A DNA stretch of 64,000 nt from an uncultured Prevotella sp. (GTDB taxonomy: Bacteria > Bacteroidota > Bacteroidia > Bacteroidales > Bacteroidaceae). The translations under genes and the position numbers were made by a program. The stretch is taken from contig CAJOCR010000004.1 of the NCBI GenBank assembly GCA_905236755.1, positions 142,276 through 206,275 of the forward strand, read 5' to 3'. The notes under the pieces were generated by a model. The model was given only the letters and a program-made list of their open reading frames with translations, did no database searches and was not told the DNA's origin. Positions within the stretch are counted from its first letter, which is position 1; every line of letters begins with the position of its first letter. Below are positions 15,921 through 24,689 of this stretch, in pieces.

Positions 15921-17345
15921 ATGATTTATATTCACTGGGCCATATTATTTGTATATACTATCGTTGTAGTAGGAACAATGATAAGGTTGCTCATGGATAA
16001 CCGTGAACCGGCAAAGACTATGGCTTGGGTTTTGGTGCTTTGTTTCTTGCCTGTTGTTGGTATCATTCTTTACTTCTTCTTAGGACAGAACACTCGCAAG
16101 GAAAAGCTTATCAGTAAGCGTAGCCTTGATCAGCTCACCAAGCGGTCGATGGTGGAGTTTTCTGAGCAGCGTGATTTGAAGCTTCCAGAGAGTCAACGTC
16201 CGCTGATCCGTTTGTTTGCTAATCAAAACTATGCTTTGCCATTTAAAGACAATAACATAGAGATTTACACAAGCGGATATGAGTTCTTCCCTGCTTTGCT
16301 GAAGGCTATTTCGGAGGCTCGCAGTCATATTCATCTCAATACTTTTATCTTTGCCGGCGATGAGTTGGGAAATCTTGTGGCTGATGCTCTTATTGACAAG
16401 GCTCGCGAGGGAGTAGAGGTGCGTGTGATATATGATGATGTGGGCTCGTGGAGTACAAAGAATAAATTCTTTGAGCGCATGCGCGATGAGGGTATTGATA
16501 TTCATGCCTTCATGCCGGTGAAGTTCCCAGCTTTCACAAGTAAGGCCAACTATCGTAATCATCGCAAACTGTGTGTCATTGATGGTAGGGTAGGTTTTAT
16601 AGGAGGAATGAATATTGCTACTCGCTATGTAAAGGGTAGAGGCAGGAATACGTGGCGCGACACGCATATTCGTATAGAAGGAGGCGGTGTTTATGGTTTA
16701 CAGCGTGCTTTCCTTGTTGACTGGTATTTCTGCGACCGCACTCTTATAACAGACAGTTGCTATTATCCTGAGATAAATCCGCTTATAAACAATAATAATA
16801 TAGTTCAGATTGTTACAAGCAGTCCGATAACACCATGGCCCGATATTATGCAGGGTTATGTGCGAGTGCTTTTGCAAGCAAGGCGGTATGTGTATATGGA
16901 GAGTCCTTATTTCCTGCCTACCGAGCCTATAATGTTTGCCATGCGCACAGCTGCTCTTGCAGGAGTGGATATCAGGTTGATGATACCTTATAAGAGTGAT
17001 TCTCTGCTTATCAACTGGGCATCGCGAAGCTATGTGCTTGCAGCTGCCGAAGCAGGTGTAAAGGTGTATCTATATAAGGCTGGATTTAACCATAGCAAGC
17101 TAATGGTGAGCGATGATATTATTTCAACATGTGGAAGCACCAATGTTGATTTTCGTAGCTTTGAGCATAACTTTGAGTCTAATGCTTTCTTCTATGGCGA
17201 GGGCATGGCTCTGCGCTTGAAATCATTATATCTTAAAGACGAAAAACAGAGTGTACTTCTTGATGATATTAAGGATATCACTCATCGCTCTTTCCTTGAA
17301 CGCTTGTGGGAGAGTTTGATTAGACTATTAAGTCCGCTGCTGTGA
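15921..17345 (+). CDS. cls: Cardiolipin synthase (phospholipase D family)
   Basis: The 474-residue protein has two N-terminal membrane segments (residues about 4-24 and 33-53, the second containing ILYFFLGQNTRK). Two HKD motifs follow: NHRKLCVIDGRVGFIGG near residue 214 and NHSKLMVSDDIISTCGS near residue 395. This is the bacterial ClsA-type arrangement, which condenses two phosphatidylglycerol molecules into cardiolipin at the inner membrane. The IYTSGYEFFPALL and HLNTFIFAGDELG segments are also typical. The 3' end overlaps the convergent rsmD gene by 18 bp. It follows dnaG closely, so it may share its promoter. Confidence 0.95.
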   Translation: MIYIHWAILFVYTIVVVGTMIRLLMDNREPAKTMAWVLVLCFLPVVGIILYFFLGQNTRKEKLISKRSLDQLTKRSMVEFSEQRDLKLPESQRPLIRLFANQNYALPFKDNNIEIYTSGYEFFPALLKAISEARSHIHLNTFIFAGDELGNLVADALIDKAREGVEVRVIYDDVGSWSTKNKFFERMRDEGIDIHAFMPVKFPAFTSKANYRNHRKLCVIDGRVGFIGGMNIATRYVKGRGRNTWRDTHIRIEGGGVYGLQRAFLVDWYFCDRTLITDSCYYPEINPLINNNNIVQIVTSSPITPWPDIMQGYVRVLLQARRYVYMESPYFLPTEPIMFAMRTAALAGVDIRLMIPYKSDSLLINWASRSYVLAAAEAGVKVYLYKAGFNHSKLMVSDDIISTCGSTNVDFRSFEHNFESNAFFYGEGMALRLKSLYLKDEKQSVLLDDIKDITHRSFLERLWESLIRLLSPLL

Positions 17346-17873
17346 CCTAAACAGTGTGAAATTCACCGACCCATATGCACGATGTTCAAGGAAGCGAGGG
17401 TGAGAAGAGAAATCGTGCTTGTGACCATGTTCAAACACAAACACACCATCTTCTGCAAGAATACCGCTTTCAAGCACCATGTCAGGAATCTGAGGCAGTT
17501 GTTCCAAGGCATAAGGAGGGTCGGCGAAGATGAAATCAAACTTCTGACGACAGCTCTTTATAAACTTGAACACATCACCACGGATGAGCATATCGGTGTG
17601 GTCGCCCAGCTTCTCAAAACATTGACTAATGAAACGTGCATGGTCGCGGTCGGCCTCTACACTCACTACTTTCTTGCAACCACGACTGACAAGCTCAAGC
17701 GAGATACTGCCTGTGCCTGAGAAAAGGTCGAGAGCTGTAGCATCTTCAAAATCAATGTAGCCCATCAGTACATTGAAGATGTTTTCTTTAGCAAAATCGG
17801 TTGTAGGACGTGCCTTGAATGTACGTGGAATATCAAAACGACGACCCTTATATTTACCTGTAATAATTCTCAT
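17328..17873 (-). CDS. rsmD: 16S rRNA (guanine966-N2)-methyltransferase RsmD
   Basis: The protein has 181 residues. The N-terminus MRIITGKYKGRRFDIP is the family signature. ALDLFSGTGSISLELVSRG binds S-adenosylmethionine, and FIFADPPYAL is the N6/N2-methyltransferase catalytic motif (DPPY). RsmD methylates G966 in helix 31 of 16S rRNA during 30S assembly. The ATG overlaps the stop of the preceding DUF3822 gene by 4 bp (ATGA type), so the two are translationally coupled. This pairing is common in Bacteroidota, in my recollection. Its 3' end overlaps the convergent cls gene. Confidence 0.95.
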   Translation of the reverse strand: MRIITGKYKGRRFDIPRTFKARPTTDFAKENIFNVLMGYIDFEDATALDLFSGTGSISLELVSRGCKKVVSVEADRDHARFISQCFEKLGDHTDMLIRGDVFKFIKSCRQKFDFIFADPPYALEQLPQIPDMVLESGILAEDGVFVFEHGHKHDFSSHPRFLEHRAYGSVNFTLFRSQQRT

Positions 17874-18682
17874 CTTTTTACGAACAGTGTCAGCAGGTCA
17901 AAAGGCAAATCCTTTATCTGTGTGATAGGAGCACGATTGAATTCTGCTACGGGATTAATAGGATATACTTTTCTTACGTATTTCTTTAGATTCTCTGTAA
18001 GAGCTTCTTTCTCAGGAAGAGCACCGAAAATGTGTAGCTCGTCTTTCTCTGCATCATAATTAAGCTCTTTCCATACAAAGAGTAGGAAATAGGCTATGTC
18101 GCGTGCTGTATTTGTGTCGTAAGCATTGACAAACTGAAAACGGTTCTTGTTGAACGAGAATACCTCAAGACGCTTGTTATGGAAATAGCCATATAGCTTG
18201 TTGAAATTACCAGCAAAACTACGTTTGTGCATGTATGCCCAAAGAGATTGCATGAGAGGCATGATGCGCACATTCTCAAAATGATCGTCAAGGACAAGCT
18301 TCAGATCTTTATTTATTGAGAATATGGCTACTGCATTCTCGCCAGGAAGCACGCTGTGCTGCACATAATCGTTTTTTACATCGGTAAAGGCATGACGATA
18401 GAGTTCTTCTTTGTTATCTTCGTTGAACTCTTCTACAGGAACCATTAGCACCTTACTGTCTATGAGCACCTGCGCACGCTTATAGTCAGAGCTAAGCATG
18501 TTGTCGCCAATGAAGGCTTCACGCAGATTAGCGGGCATAGATATTCCGCTACGCACGATATAAGGCTCGTAACGCAGACCTTCGGGTGCTGTGTTGTCAA
18601 CAGCAGCAAACGATAGGTTTGTTTTTGTGATGCGCAATGTGATGCGCTTCTGCTGAATGATGTTATTCCCAGTTTCCTGCAT
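17870..18682 (-). CDS. DUF3822 family protein
   Basis: The protein has 270 residues and no signal peptide or membrane segment. The overall pattern (LRITKTNLSFAAVD at the start, GISMPANLREAF, and FVWKELNYDAEKDELHIFG towards the end) matches the DUF3822 family, which has an actin/ASKHA-like look (a YFLLF..W helix followed by LHIFG and a repeated hinge). No catalytic residues can be assigned. It sits between a small membrane-anchored protein gene, which it overlaps by 20 bp, and rsmD, which it overlaps by 4 bp, so the three are one transcript. Function is unknown; the link to rsmD may be only transcriptional. Confidence 0.8.
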   Translation of the reverse strand: MQETGNNIIQQKRITLRITKTNLSFAAVDNTAPEGLRYEPYIVRSGISMPANLREAFIGDNMLSSDYKRAQVLIDSKVLMVPVEEFNEDNKEELYRHAFTDVKNDYVQHSVLPGENAVAIFSINKDLKLVLDDHFENVRIMPLMQSLWAYMHKRSFAGNFNKLYGYFHNKRLEVFSFNKNRFQFVNAYDTNTARDIAYFLLFVWKELNYDAEKDELHIFGALPEKEALTENLKKYVRKVYPINPVAEFNRAPITQIKDLPFDLLTLFVKR

Positions 18683-19145
18683 TGTTATTGTCGGTTGTTA
18701 TGTCTCCTATTTTCAGTCCTGGATAGTTTCCGCCATTATTGGCTTTCTCTATCAGATTAGCAATGATATTCTCGTCCATTCCCTGCAAGTATTTATGGTA
18801 TTCAGCGCCACATTCCATAAGAGGAATCTGCTTGCCACTCTTGCCGAGCTGCACAGTTGTCTGTAGTGTGAATTTCTCACCTTCGCTAAAGGGAATGTAT
18901 TGTAGTGAGTCAGCCAAATAACCTTCGCGAACAAGTGTAGCGAAATCGCCGCAATAAGTACCCTTGTTCTTTCGGAATTTGTTTTCGGCAGAACGTATTT
19001 TCAACAAGTATTCTTTCACTATTGTCTCTCGCTTCTTCTGTTCGTTTTCAAAGCTTAAAGGCTTGTTTACGCTTAGAAAGCATATAACAGCAAGTGCGAG
19101 CACGCATATTGTGAGTATATAATTATTGTTGATTTTTAATTTCAT
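18663..19145 (-). CDS. Membrane-anchored hypothetical protein, 160 residues
   Basis: The start is placed at the ATG at 19143-19145 (MKLKINNNYILTICVLALAV). The longer frame to 19235 is mostly spacer. One hydrophobic segment at residues about 9-25 is followed by a helical, charged stretch (NEQKKRETIVKEYLLKIRSAE) with Cys in GTYCGDFATL and MECGAEYHKYL. This layout, a single N-terminal transmembrane helix, a long helix and a small globular part, recalls pseudopilins, but no prepilin peptidase site is visible. The C-terminus is Asn/Gly-rich. It is the first gene of the unit with DUF3822 and rsmD. Not recognised by name. Confidence 0.6.
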   Translation of the reverse strand: MKLKINNNYILTICVLALAVICFLSVNKPLSFENEQKKRETIVKEYLLKIRSAENKFRKNKGTYCGDFATLVREGYLADSLQYIPFSEGEKFTLQTTVQLGKSGKQIPLMECGAEYHKYLQGMDENIIANLIEKANNGGNYPGLKIGDITTDNNNAGNWE

Positions 19146-19282
19146 CTCGATAATTCTTGTTATCTTTGCAAAGATAGTGTAAACGGATGAAATATCAAAA
19201 TAAAATAAAAGCTTGCTTTTAATTTTGTGTTCCATGGCTTTATATATGTCGTTGTAAATAGCGAAAAAAGATACGATAACGT

Positions 19283-20695
19283 TTGAAGATACAAGAATTC
19301 ATAGACCAGATAATTGCCGAGTTTGGTTTTCCACCTACTCATGATCAGTTGCATGCGCTTGAAACATTCGGAAGATTTCTTGCCGATCGTGATCAGCGTA
19401 GTGTGATGATTATGCGCGGTTCGGCAGGAACGGGAAAAACATCGCTTGCTGGTGCTATGGTGCGTACCTTTCATCGTTTAGGGCAGAAACTGCAGCTTAT
19501 GGCACCAACAGGCAGAGCGGCAAAAGTTTTCTCACGTAACTGTGGCTTGCCAGCATACACTATTCATCGCAGAATTTATCGTGAAAAGGCTTATACTGGT
19601 TTGAATGGTGACTTCTCGCTAAACAACAATATGTATAAGAACACACTTTTCATGATTGATGAGGCTTCTATGTGTTCATCTGATTTGTTGCCCGATCTTG
19701 TAAGTTATGTGTATAGTGGCGACAACTGTCGTATGCTACTTATAGGCGACAAGGCTCAGCTGCCTCCTGTAGGTGAGGACGAGGCTCCTGCTCTTGATGC
19801 TGATGTGTTGCAATATGCAGGACTGAGGGTTTATGAATGTGATCTCAATGAGGTGCTTCGTCAGAGTAATAATAGTGGTATTCTGTATAATGCCACAATG
19901 GTAAGACAGATGATTACTCATGATGAGGCTACTGAGCTGCCAAAGATTTCTTTTAACAGTTTTGCTGATATCGTGATGATGCCAGGAAATGAAATTGTTG
20001 ATAGCATCAACGATAGTTATTATAATGTTGGTGAAGATGAAACAATAGTTATTACGCGAAGCAATAAAACTGCTAACATATATAATCAAGGCATTCGTAA
20101 TACTGTTCTCGACAGAGAGGATATTCTCTGTGGTGGCGACAGGGTAATGATTGTGAAGAACAAGTATAATCTTCCATCTTCATCAGCATTTGCACAAGAG
20201 GAAAAACGTGAGAAATCATTGTCCTTCCTTGCCAATGGCGATGTGTGTGTGGTACAGAGAGTGCGTCGTCAGCGTGAACTCTATGGTTTCATGTTTGCCG
20301 ATGTTACTCTTTCGTTTCCTGATTATGGCGATATTGAGATAGAGCAGACTGCAATTCTTGATACTCTTACGGCAGAGGCTCCTGCTCTTACTGAAGAACA
20401 GAGTGAGGAACTCTTCACTAAGGTGATGGAAGACTATGTTGATGTACCTTTGAAGCGCGACCGTTTGCAAAAGCTGAAGGAGGATGTTTATTATAATGCA
20501 CTGCAAATAAAGTTTGCTTATGCCGTGACCTGTCATAAGGCTCAAGGTGGACAGTGGCAACATGTGTATGTTGACCAAGGGTATATGACTGATGATATGC
20601 TTACTCCTGATTATATTCATTGGCTTTATACTGCATTCACACGTGCCACAGAAAAACTCTTCCTTGTGAACTGGCCTAAGACTCAGACAAAGTGA
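19283..20695 (+). CDS. RecD-like ATP-dependent DNA helicase
   Basis: The start is TTG at 19283, because no ATG is near and the frame reads MKIQEFIDQIIAEFGFPP, the usual N-terminus. The 470-residue protein carries Walker A RGSAGTGKTS near residue 50, TGRAAKVFSR, IHRRIYRE, the Walker B FMIDEASMCSS, GDKAQLPPVGEDEAPALD, and the C-terminal UvrD-like motif FAYAVTCHKAQGGQW and LYTAFTRATEKLF. These are RecD2/AAA_30-type helicase motifs. It is compact and lacks the long N-terminal domain of RecD2. The next gene (SprT-like) starts 7 bp downstream, so they are co-transcribed. It may act in DNA repair; the polarity is presumed 5'-to-3'. Confidence 0.88.
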   Translation: MKIQEFIDQIIAEFGFPPTHDQLHALETFGRFLADRDQRSVMIMRGSAGTGKTSLAGAMVRTFHRLGQKLQLMAPTGRAAKVFSRNCGLPAYTIHRRIYREKAYTGLNGDFSLNNNMYKNTLFMIDEASMCSSDLLPDLVSYVYSGDNCRMLLIGDKAQLPPVGEDEAPALDADVLQYAGLRVYECDLNEVLRQSNNSGILYNATMVRQMITHDEATELPKISFNSFADIVMMPGNEIVDSINDSYYNVGEDETIVITRSNKTANIYNQGIRNTVLDREDILCGGDRVMIVKNKYNLPSSSAFAQEEKREKSLSFLANGDVCVVQRVRRQRELYGFMFADVTLSFPDYGDIEIEQTAILDTLTAEAPALTEEQSEELFTKVMEDYVDVPLKRDRLQKLKEDVYYNALQIKFAYAVTCHKAQGGQWQHVYVDQGYMTDDMLTPDYIHWLYTAFTRATEKLFLVNWPKTQTK

Positions 20696-20702
20696 AATCC
20701 CT

Positions 20703-21362
20703 ATGCAAGTAACAATACAATGGATGGAACAACAATTCCATCAGTTTAATCAAGAATATTTCGACGGCGGACTTCCGTTGCCTATCTTAAAGACTGGACG
20801 TTCAAAGACACGTCTTGGACAGTTTGCATGTAAGCGTAGCTTTCAGCCTCGTGCCTTTCTTATGCGTAAGAAGGTGAAGTTCTATGATTTCACTATTACT
20901 CTAAGCAACTACTACGACCTTTCAGAGCGTCAGTTTCAGAATGTGCTCCTTCATGAAATGATTCATTATAGCATTACCTATACAGGCTTAAAAGACACGT
21001 CTTCTCACGGTATAATTTTCCGTGGAATGGCTGATGCATTGAACAAGAAAGGTTGGAACATAAGGGTGACAACATCAACAAAGGGTGTTAAGGTGGCTAA
21101 CCCTAAACCTAATAGAGAATGTTTGGTACTTGCTATAGAAATGACAAATGGCAACCGTCTGTTGTCGGTGGTTAATCCAAAGGCAGCTTCTTTGCTTGAT
21201 CGACAGGCAAGTAGGATAGGGGTGATAAGAAACTATGGGTGGTATAAGTCGTCTGATGATTATTTTCAGTCGTTTCCTCAGGTTCGTTCTCTTAAGGGGC
21301 GTCGTGTTAGCCTTGATGAATATGAAGAGAAAATATCACTTATGCAACAAGTTTTTATATAA
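20703..21362 (+). CDS. SprT-like zinc metalloprotease domain protein
   Basis: The 219-residue protein has the zinc-binding motif LLHEMIHYSITYTG (HExxH) near residue 82, with a downstream HGIIFRGMADALN that offers the third ligand, as in SprT/SPRTN-like proteins. The front part FNQEYFDGGLPLPIL is also a SprT hallmark (N..yF.g.Lp). Related eukaryotic proteins digest DNA-protein crosslinks. Bacterial members are uncharacterised. Pairing with a RecD-like helicase 7 bp upstream would fit a joint role in DNA repair, but this is inference. A strong hairpin follows the stop codon. Confidence 0.85.
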   Translation: MQVTIQWMEQQFHQFNQEYFDGGLPLPILKTGRSKTRLGQFACKRSFQPRAFLMRKKVKFYDFTITLSNYYDLSERQFQNVLLHEMIHYSITYTGLKDTSSHGIIFRGMADALNKKGWNIRVTTSTKGVKVANPKPNRECLVLAIEMTNGNRLLSVVNPKAASLLDRQASRIGVIRNYGWYKSSDDYFQSFPQVRSLKGRRVSLDEYEEKISLMQQVFI

Positions 21363-21365
21363 TAA

Positions 21366-21396
21366 AAAAGCCGCATCCTTGTTGGGACGCGGCTTT
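21366..21396. terminator. Bidirectional terminator between SprT-like gene and alaS
   Basis: The inverted repeat aaagccgcatcc / gggacgcggcttt has a 5-base loop and one mismatch. It is preceded by an A run and followed by TTTA, so it can stop transcription from both converging genes. Confidence 0.85.
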
Positions 21397-21424
21397 AGAG
21401 ATTTAGTGAGATATATAAATCTGA

Positions 21425-24091
21425 TTACAGATTAGCTAATTCTACGACCTTATCTACTGCTGCACTAAGACCGTCCTTATTCTTACCACCAGCCTGAGCA
21501 TAGTGAGGCTGACCGCCACCACCACCTTGAATGAGCTTGGCTGCTTCACGGATAATCTTACCTGCATTGAGGTCGTGATCCTTTACCATATCATCGCTGA
21601 ACATTACGCTCAACATTGGTTTGTCGTTAGCAACGCTACCGAGAACACATACCAGATTCTCAGAGATAGCTTCGCGTACCTTGAACACAAGGTCCTTAGC
21701 TGATGCTGGGTCAACAGGCAATACTGCCTTTACAACCTTAACACCATTGACATCCTTTGCATCTTCAACGAGCTTGTTCTTCAACTGCTCTACCTTCTGT
21801 GCACGGAACTGCTCAATCTCCTTCTTCATAGCATCGTTCTCATCAAGGAACTTCTCGATGACTGCTTTCAGATCTTTTGCATTGTTGAACAACGCCTTAA
21901 GTTCTGTGAGAGTGTCCTGAACATTGTAGATAGCTTCTTCGCATGCCTTACCAGTAACTGCCTCAATACGACGGATACCAGCTGCTACACTACTCTCGCT
22001 AACAATCTTGAAGAAACCAATGCGACCTGTGCTCTGTGCATGAATACCACCACAGAACTCGCATGAAGGACCGAAGCGTACAACACGTACCTTGTCGCCA
22101 TATTTCTCACCGAAGAGGGCTATAGCACCAAGTTTCTTTGCTTCCTCCATTGGAGTGTCGCGATGCTCGTCAAGAGGAAGATCCTGACGAATCATATCGT
22201 TAACCATGCGCTCAACCTGGCGAAGCTCCTCATCAGTAACTTTCTGGAAGTGTGAGAAGTCGAAACGCAAAGTCTTGTCGTCAACATATGAACCCTTCTG
22301 CTCTACATGGTCGCCCAAAACCTGCTTAAGTGCATAGTCGAGCAAGTGGGTTGCTGTATGGTTGGCAGCACTGCCTTCACGCTTGTCTATATCAACGCAA
22401 GCCATGAAGTCGGCAGTGAGATCCTTAGGCAATGCCTTGATGATATGTATGCTCTGGTTGTTCTCGCGCTTTGTGTCGATAACTTCAATAGTTTCGTTTT
22501 CGCTGACGAGAGCACCCTTGTCGCCTACCTGACCACCCATCTCGCCATAGAAAGGAGTGTGATCAAGAACAACCTCAAAGAAAGTATTCTTCTTCTGTGT
22601 TACTTTGCGGTAACGCAGAATATGACATTCATATTCAGTATAGTCATAGCCAACAAACTCCTGCTCGCCTTCCTTAAGAATTTCCCAGTCGCCATTTTCT
22701 ACGGCAGCTGCATTGCGTGCACGAGCCTTTTGCTTTTCCATCTCTTCGTTGAAGCCCTTCTCGTCAACGGTATAACCGTTCTCTGCACAGATAAGCTGTG
22801 TGAGGTCGAGAGGGAAGCCGTAAGTATCAAACAAACGGAAAGCTGAAACACCATCGAGTTCCTTCTTGCCGTGTGCTTTCAGTTCGTCCATGTCGCCATT
22901 CAAAAGGTTGATACCCTTATCAAGAGTACGGAGGAAAGAATCTTCCTCTTCCTTCATAACACGGCTAACGAGCTGCTGCTGTGCAGGAAGCTCAGGATAA
23001 GCTTGTCCCATCTCTTGAACCAAGACAGGTACAAGTTTGTACATGAAGGCTTCTTTCTGACCTAAGAAGGTGTAAGCATAGCGAACAGCACGACGCAAGA
23101 TACGACGGATAACATATCCTGCCTTTGCATTGCTTGGCAACTGACCATCTGCAATAGAGAAAGCTACTGCACGTAGGTGGTCGGCAACAACACGGATAGC
23201 AATATCTACCTTCTGCTCTGCGTTTACGCCCTCACCTGCAGGACCTTCTGGGAAGGTGTGACTATATTTTTTGCCAGAAAGGCGCTCAATCTCTGTGATG
23301 ATAGGAGTGAAGATGTCTGTTTCGTAGTTTGATGTCTTACCCTGCATCAAACGAACCAAACGCTCGAAACCCATACCTGTATCGATTACCTGCATCTTCA
23401 ATGGCTCCAACGAACCATCAGCCTTGCGGTTGAACTGCATGAACACAATATTCCAGATCTCGATTACCTGTGGGTGATCTTTATTAACAAGTTCTTCTCC
23501 AGGTACCTTAGCCTTCTCCTCTTCTGAGCGGAAATCAATATGAATCTCAGAACAAGGACCACAAGGACCTTGGTCACCCATTTCCCAGAAGTTATCGTGC
23601 TTATTACCATTAACGATATGATTCTTTGGGAAATGCTTCTCCCAGTAGCTTGCTGCTTCATCATCGCGTGACAGGTTTTCGCTTGCATCGCCTTCGAAAA
23701 CTGTTACGTAGAGATCCTTAGGGTCAAGCTTCAACACGTCAACCAGATATTCATAAGCATAGTCAATAGCGCCTTCCTTGAAATAGTCACCGAAACTCCA
23801 GTTACCCAACATCTCGAACATTGTGTGATGGCTAAGTGCTGAGTCGCGACCTACTTCTTCAAGGTCGTTGTGCTTACCGCTCACGCGCAGACACTTCTGA
23901 GAATCGCTGCGACGACGTGGGGCTGGTTCCTTTGTACCAAGGATGATATCTTTCCACTGGTTCATACCAGCGTTTGTAAACATCAACGTAGGGTCGTCCT
24001 TCACTACGATAGGAGCAGACGGTACGATAACGTGTTCCTTTGACTCGAAAAACTTCAAGTATGAGTCACGGATTTCATTAGCTGTCATCAT
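21425..24091 (-). CDS. alaS: Alanyl-tRNA synthetase
   Basis: The 888-residue class II synthetase shows [15 protein letters not shown] (motif 1), the dimer and motif 2 region [20 protein letters not shown], and [14 protein letters not shown] (motif 3). The editing domain has [16 protein letters not shown] with zinc ligands and [13 protein letters not shown]. The C-terminal DHHA1 domain has [18 protein letters not shown]. It charges tRNA-Ala and removes mischarged Ser or Gly. Two adjacent ATG codons exist; I keep the first. The size is that of the family. It is divergently transcribed from the MerR-type gene and converges on the SprT-like gene. Confidence 0.98.
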   Translation of the reverse strand: MMTANEIRDSYLKFFESKEHVIVPSAPIVVKDDPTLMFTNAGMNQWKDIILGTKEPAPRRRSDSQKCLRVSGKHNDLEEVGRDSALSHHTMFEMLGNWSFGDYFKEGAIDYAYEYLVDVLKLDPKDLYVTVFEGDASENLSRDDEAASYWEKHFPKNHIVNGNKHDNFWEMGDQGPCGPCSEIHIDFRSEEEKAKVPGEELVNKDHPQVIEIWNIVFMQFNRKADGSLEPLKMQVIDTGMGFERLVRLMQGKTSNYETDIFTPIITEIERLSGKKYSHTFPEGPAGEGVNAEQKVDIAIRVVADHLRAVAFSIADGQLPSNAKAGYVIRRILRRAVRYAYTFLGQKEAFMYKLVPVLVQEMGQAYPELPAQQQLVSRVMKEEEDSFLRTLDKGINLLNGDMDELKAHGKKELDGVSAFRLFDTYGFPLDLTQLICAENGYTVDEKGFNEEMEKQKARARNAAAVENGDWEILKEGEQEFVGYDYTEYECHILRYRKVTQKKNTFFEVVLDHTPFYGEMGGQVGDKGALVSENETIEVIDTKRENNQSIHIIKALPKDLTADFMACVDIDKREGSAANHTATHLLDYALKQVLGDHVEQKGSYVDDKTLRFDFSHFQKVTDEELRQVERMVNDMIRQDLPLDEHRDTPMEEAKKLGAIALFGEKYGDKVRVVRFGPSCEFCGGIHAQSTGRIGFFKIVSESSVAAGIRRIEAVTGKACEEAIYNVQDTLTELKALFNNAKDLKAVIEKFLDENDAMKKEIEQFRAQKVEQLKNKLVEDAKDVNGVKVVKAVLPVDPASAKDLVFKVREAISENLVCVLGSVANDKPMLSVMFSDDMVKDHDLNAGKIIREAAKLIQGGGGGQPHYAQAGGKNKDGLSAAVDKVVELANL

Positions 24092-24163
24092 GTTATATAT
24101 CGTTTTAATTTCTTCTATTTTATAAAATCAGGTGCAAAGATACAAATAAATTGAGAATTGAGA

Positions 24164-24194
24164 ATTGTTATTCCGAGATAATTTATTATCTTTG
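24164..24194 (+). promoter_or_regulatory. Promoter of the MerR-type gene
   Basis: ATTG (24164-24167) is followed after 19 bases by TATCTTTG (24187-24194), close to the Bacteroidota consensus. The ATG is at 24224. A minus-strand -7 box TATCTTTG at 24135-24142 could serve alaS, but lacks a good -33 element. Confidence 0.65.
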
Positions 24195-24223
24195 CACATA
24201 TTATATAATAAAACCGTATAATT

Positions 24224-24577
24224 ATGGCTCTAAACCCCAACAAGAATCTGAAATTGTATTATTCCATTAAGGAGGTTGCTCAGATGTTTGACATTAACGA
24301 GAGTACTCTTCGTTATTGGGAAACTGAGTTTCCACATTTGCGTCCAAAAACTCAGGCGGGCACAAAAGTGCGTCAATATACTCAACAGGATATAGAAGCC
24401 ATAAAAATCATCTATAATCTGGTGAAAGTTCGTGGCTTTAAGCTTGCTGCTGCGCGTAAGATGATTAACCAGAATCGTCACGCTGTTGACCGTAGCGCAG
24501 ACATTCTTTCTTCGCTTATTGGTGTTAAGGAAGAGCTAAGGGCATTGAAGAAGCAACTTGATGGTTTAACTTATTAG
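24224..24577 (+). CDS. MerR family transcriptional regulator
   Basis: The protein has 117 residues. It contains the helix-turn-helix and wing of the MerR family: YYSIKEVAQMFDINESTLRYWETEF followed by VRQYTQQDIEAIKIIYNLV and the KLAAARKMI helix. The C-terminus is a short coiled coil (SSLIGVKEELRALKKQL), enough for dimerisation. There is no effector-binding domain and no metal-binding Cys, so it resembles the short MerR proteins next to alaS or a lytic transglycosylase in Bacteroidota. The target is unknown. It stands alone between two minus-strand genes. Confidence 0.88.
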   Translation: MALNPNKNLKLYYSIKEVAQMFDINESTLRYWETEFPHLRPKTQAGTKVRQYTQQDIEAIKIIYNLVKVRGFKLAAARKMINQNRHAVDRSADILSSLIGVKEELRALKKQLDGLTY

Positions 24578-24589
24578 GAGAAGCCCATC

Positions 24590-24688
24590 ACGACCTTCCC
24601 GATAGGGAAGGAGGTTTAACTAATGAAAAGTATTCTGAAAAGCAAACAGTCTTTTCTCCCTCTCCTTCGGAGAGGGGTGGGATGAGGT
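24590..24688. repeat. C-rich palindromic spacer repeats
   Basis: Two hairpins lie in the spacer: acctcc-type ccttcccgatagggaagg and ccctctccttcggagaggg, the second at about 24658-24676. They belong to a C-rich family found in many spacers of this window and also sit at the ends of the convergent MerR and RSH genes, where they could help terminate transcription. Confidence 0.6.
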
Positions 24689-24689
24689 T

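Noticed and set aside
21366..21396. Repeat element of the palindromic families
   Set aside because: It is a simple stem-loop with A and T flanks between convergent genes, best explained as a terminator.
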